Assembly: GCF_900128525.1 (NCBI RefSeq)
Contig: NZ_FQTQ01000049.1
Coordinates: 1-44,087 of the forward strand
Reading direction: 5' to 3'
Source of the DNA: a methanotrophic endosymbiont of Bathymodiolus puteoserpentis (Logatchev)
GTDB taxonomy: Bacteria; Pseudomonadota; Gammaproteobacteria; Methylococcales; Methylomonadaceae
Length of the DNA stretch: 44,087 nucleotides
The position numbers and the translations under genes are program-made. Shown here piece after piece: positions 42,542-44,087 of this stretch (within the stretch, counting starts at the first letter, position 1; every line of letters starts with the position of its first letter). The notes under the pieces are model-generated. The model ran no database searches. It had not been told where the DNA came from and saw only the letters and a list, made by a program, of their open reading frames with translations.

Positions 42542-43895
42542 TTTTCAAGGACAGAAAGTTTTAGTCGTCGATGATGACACCAGTTTATTGCAATTAACGG
42601 CTTTACGTTTACGCTCATTAGGGCTTGAGATAAAAAAAGCTGAAAGTGCGGAGGAAGCCGTTGCATTATTGCCAAGCTATCGTCCTCGCTTGGTTATTAC
42701 TGATTTAAGAATGGGTGAAATGGATGGCATGGCACTCTTTAGTCATATTCAACAGCAGTATCCAGCTTTACCCGTTATTATTCTTACTGCCCATGGCACT
42801 ATTAAAGAGGCGGTTGCAGCAACTCACCAAGGCGTTTTTGGTTTTCTTACTAAACCCTTTGTTAAGGAGGAGTTGATTGAATTAGTGACTAAAGCTTTGG
42901 CGTTAAATATACGAGTCGATCATAGGCGAAGCATAGAGGGAGAGACAGCTTGGCGAGCAAATATTATCACTCGTAGCGTTATGATGGAAAACCTATTGGA
43001 TGAAGTTGAGCGTGTTGCCCAAACCAATGTCAGCGTCTATATACAAGGCGAAAGTGGCACAGGTAAAGAACTGATTGCTCAAGCGATTCATAAGGCCGGT
43101 TCGCGTAGAGACCAAGAATTTGTTGCAGTAAACTGTAGTGCAATACCTGAAGACTTACTTGAGTCAGAACTTTTTGGGCATCAGAAAGGGGCATTTTCTG
43201 GGGCATCAGCGGCACGGAAAGGTCTCTTTGAAATAGCTGATAGAGGGACTTTATTTCTTGATGAAATTGGCGATATGTCTGCAGCGTTTCAGGTGAAGTT
43301 ATTACGTGCTTTGCAAGAAGGTGAGATCCGCCCCGTTGGTGCTAATAAAACTATAGCAGTAGATGTTAGAGTGATTTCTGCTAGCCATCAAGACTTGCAA
43401 GACATGACTGCTAATAATTTATTTCGGTTAGATCTTTACTACCGGCTTAATGTAGTGACTCTAATGCTGCCTCGGCTAACAGAAAGGCTAGAGGACATTC
43501 CTCTGTTGGCAAGTTATTTTATTACGCATAATGATACCCAGATGGAGTCAGTGGCTAAAGGTTTTTCTACTGAAGCTATGGAACAATTAATTGCCTATGA
43601 TTGGCCAGGTAATGTCCGGCAATTGAAAAATGTCATCGAGCATATTTGTACTTTTGCGACAACGCCAATAGTTCCCGTTAATTTAGTTGAAAAAGCTTTG
43701 CGTGAAAAACAAAAATTATCACTTAGTTTTAATGATGCGAAAAAGAATTTTGAGCGTGAATATTTAGTCAAACTACTACAACTAGCCAATGGTAGCGTCA
43801 CTCAAGCAGCTAAATTAGCAAAACGTAATCGGACAGAGTTTTATCGCCTACTTGATCGACATAATCTTAAAGCTGCGCAGTTTAAAAATAAATAA
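42519..43895 (+). CDS. glrR: sigma-54 response regulator GlrR (QseF)
   Basis: A 458-residue NtrC-type activator. The receiver domain (about 11-125) has the phosphoacceptor D62 in VITDLRMGEMDGM, and the acidic pocket VVDDD. The AAA+ domain (about 148-380) has Walker A GESGTGKE, Walker B GTLFLDEIGDM and the sigma-54 contact loop. That loop reads GAFSGA, not the usual GAFTGA. The Fis-type DNA-binding domain is at the C-terminus (NGSVTQAAKLAKRNRTEFYRLL). It belongs to the glrK-qseG-glrR operon with overlapping genes. The ATG lies inside the end of the lipoprotein gene. Confidence 0.94.
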   Translation: MNQVIKNNFQGQKVLVVDDDTSLLQLTALRLRSLGLEIKKAESAEEAVALLPSYRPRLVITDLRMGEMDGMALFSHIQQQYPALPVIILTAHGTIKEAVAATHQGVFGFLTKPFVKEELIELVTKALALNIRVDHRRSIEGETAWRANIITRSVMMENLLDEVERVAQTNVSVYIQGESGTGKELIAQAIHKAGSRRDQEFVAVNCSAIPEDLLESELFGHQKGAFSGASAARKGLFEIADRGTLFLDEIGDMSAAFQVKLLRALQEGEIRPVGANKTIAVDVRVISASHQDLQDMTANNLFRLDLYYRLNVVTLMLPRLTERLEDIPLLASYFITHNDTQMESVAKGFSTEAMEQLIAYDWPGNVRQLKNVIEHICTFATTPIVPVNLVEKALREKQKLSLSFNDAKKNFEREYLVKLLQLANGSVTQAAKLAKRNRTEFYRLLDRHNLKAAQFKNK

Positions 43896-44087
43896 AGGTT
43901 ACACTTAAAACTAGCAAAGCAGTTACTTATGGTTTATAGCTTTCGCTGCCTATTCTAGATTAACGGTGTCCGACATTTTATTACAGATATGCCATCAAAA
44001 CAGGTCGGAGCTTGCGCTCAAAGAGCCATGTGGCGCTTTTCTTTAGGAAATTGTTTTTTAAGAACCGCCAAGCTTGTTTGGTAATCT
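43896..44087. other. 3' intergenic end of the window
   Basis: The 192 bases after glrR show no ORF, clear terminator or RNA gene. The next gene would lie outside the window. Confidence 0.3.

Noticed and set aside
1-44087. CRISPR array, prophage, insertion sequence or toxin-antitoxin pair
   Set aside because: No regularly spaced direct repeats, no transposase or integrase, and no paired small ORFs with such motifs were seen.

Overview
The window is chromosomal DNA from a low-GC gammaproteobacterium. The evidence is the set of gammaproteobacterial gene neighbourhoods: gpmI/envC/yibQ, yibN/secB/gpsA, glrK/qseG/glrR, and a Vibrio-type TtpC/ExbB/ExbD/TonB operon. The protein sequences remind me of marine Methylococcales methanotrophs, but no methane-oxidation gene is present to prove that. 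There is no phage, insertion sequence, tRNA, rRNA or CRISPR array. The genes look like core chromosome plus a few lineage-specific islands.

Layout. 1-1.8 kb: two very AT-rich LPS-core glycosyltransferases at the end of an operon that continues outside the window. 2.1-7.6 kb: ilvA, a small membrane protein, a RelA-like synthetase that stops before the ACT domain, and hemL. 7.6-10.2 kb: a nested inverted repeat, then a serine-rich lipoprotein and a DUF4105-like periplasmic protein whose genes overlap. 10.3-13.3 kb: a sensor/HD-GYP gene broken by two frameshifts and one in-frame stop. 13.6-18.5 kb: a six-gene TonB energy-transduction operon (DUF3450, TtpC, ExbB, ExbD, TonB, TPR). 18.8-20.4 kb: a tandem pair of 250-residue multispan membrane proteins about 82% identical to each other. 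20.6-24.1 kb: gltA, rpmE and an exported VCBS-domain protein. 24.2-30.4 kb: xthA, an AmpG-like permease, nhaD, and a siroheme nitrite/sulfite reductase with its DUF934 partner. 30.5-35.7 kb: a minus-strand run gpmI, envC, ctpA, yibQ (glycolysis and cell-envelope remodelling). 36.0-38.3 kb: an ArsR regulator, rhodanese, secB and gpsA. 38.4-40.1 kb: batD. 40.4-43.9 kb: the GlrK/QseG/GlrR sigma-54 two-component module.

How the parts fit. Much of the window concerns the envelope: LPS glycosyltransferases, TonB energy transduction, EnvC/CtpA peptidoglycan and protease functions, muropeptide import, SecB export, and GlrKR envelope sensing. The ArsR regulator has two cysteines 66 residues apart, the spacing of the persulfide sensors SqrR and BigR, and lies beside a rhodanese; together with the siroheme reductase this suggests sulfur-species handling. 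Intergenic regions carry several REP-like inverted repeats of two related subtypes.

The best candidates for something undescribed are the conserved Cys/His-rich tandem membrane proteins with a strong hairpin between them (18.8-20.4 kb), the lipoprotein/DUF4105-like pair (7.9-10.2 kb), and the ArsR-rhodanese unit placed in the secB-gpsA locus. No wholly new system is evident. All family names come from recognition of motifs in the translated sequence; no database was searched.
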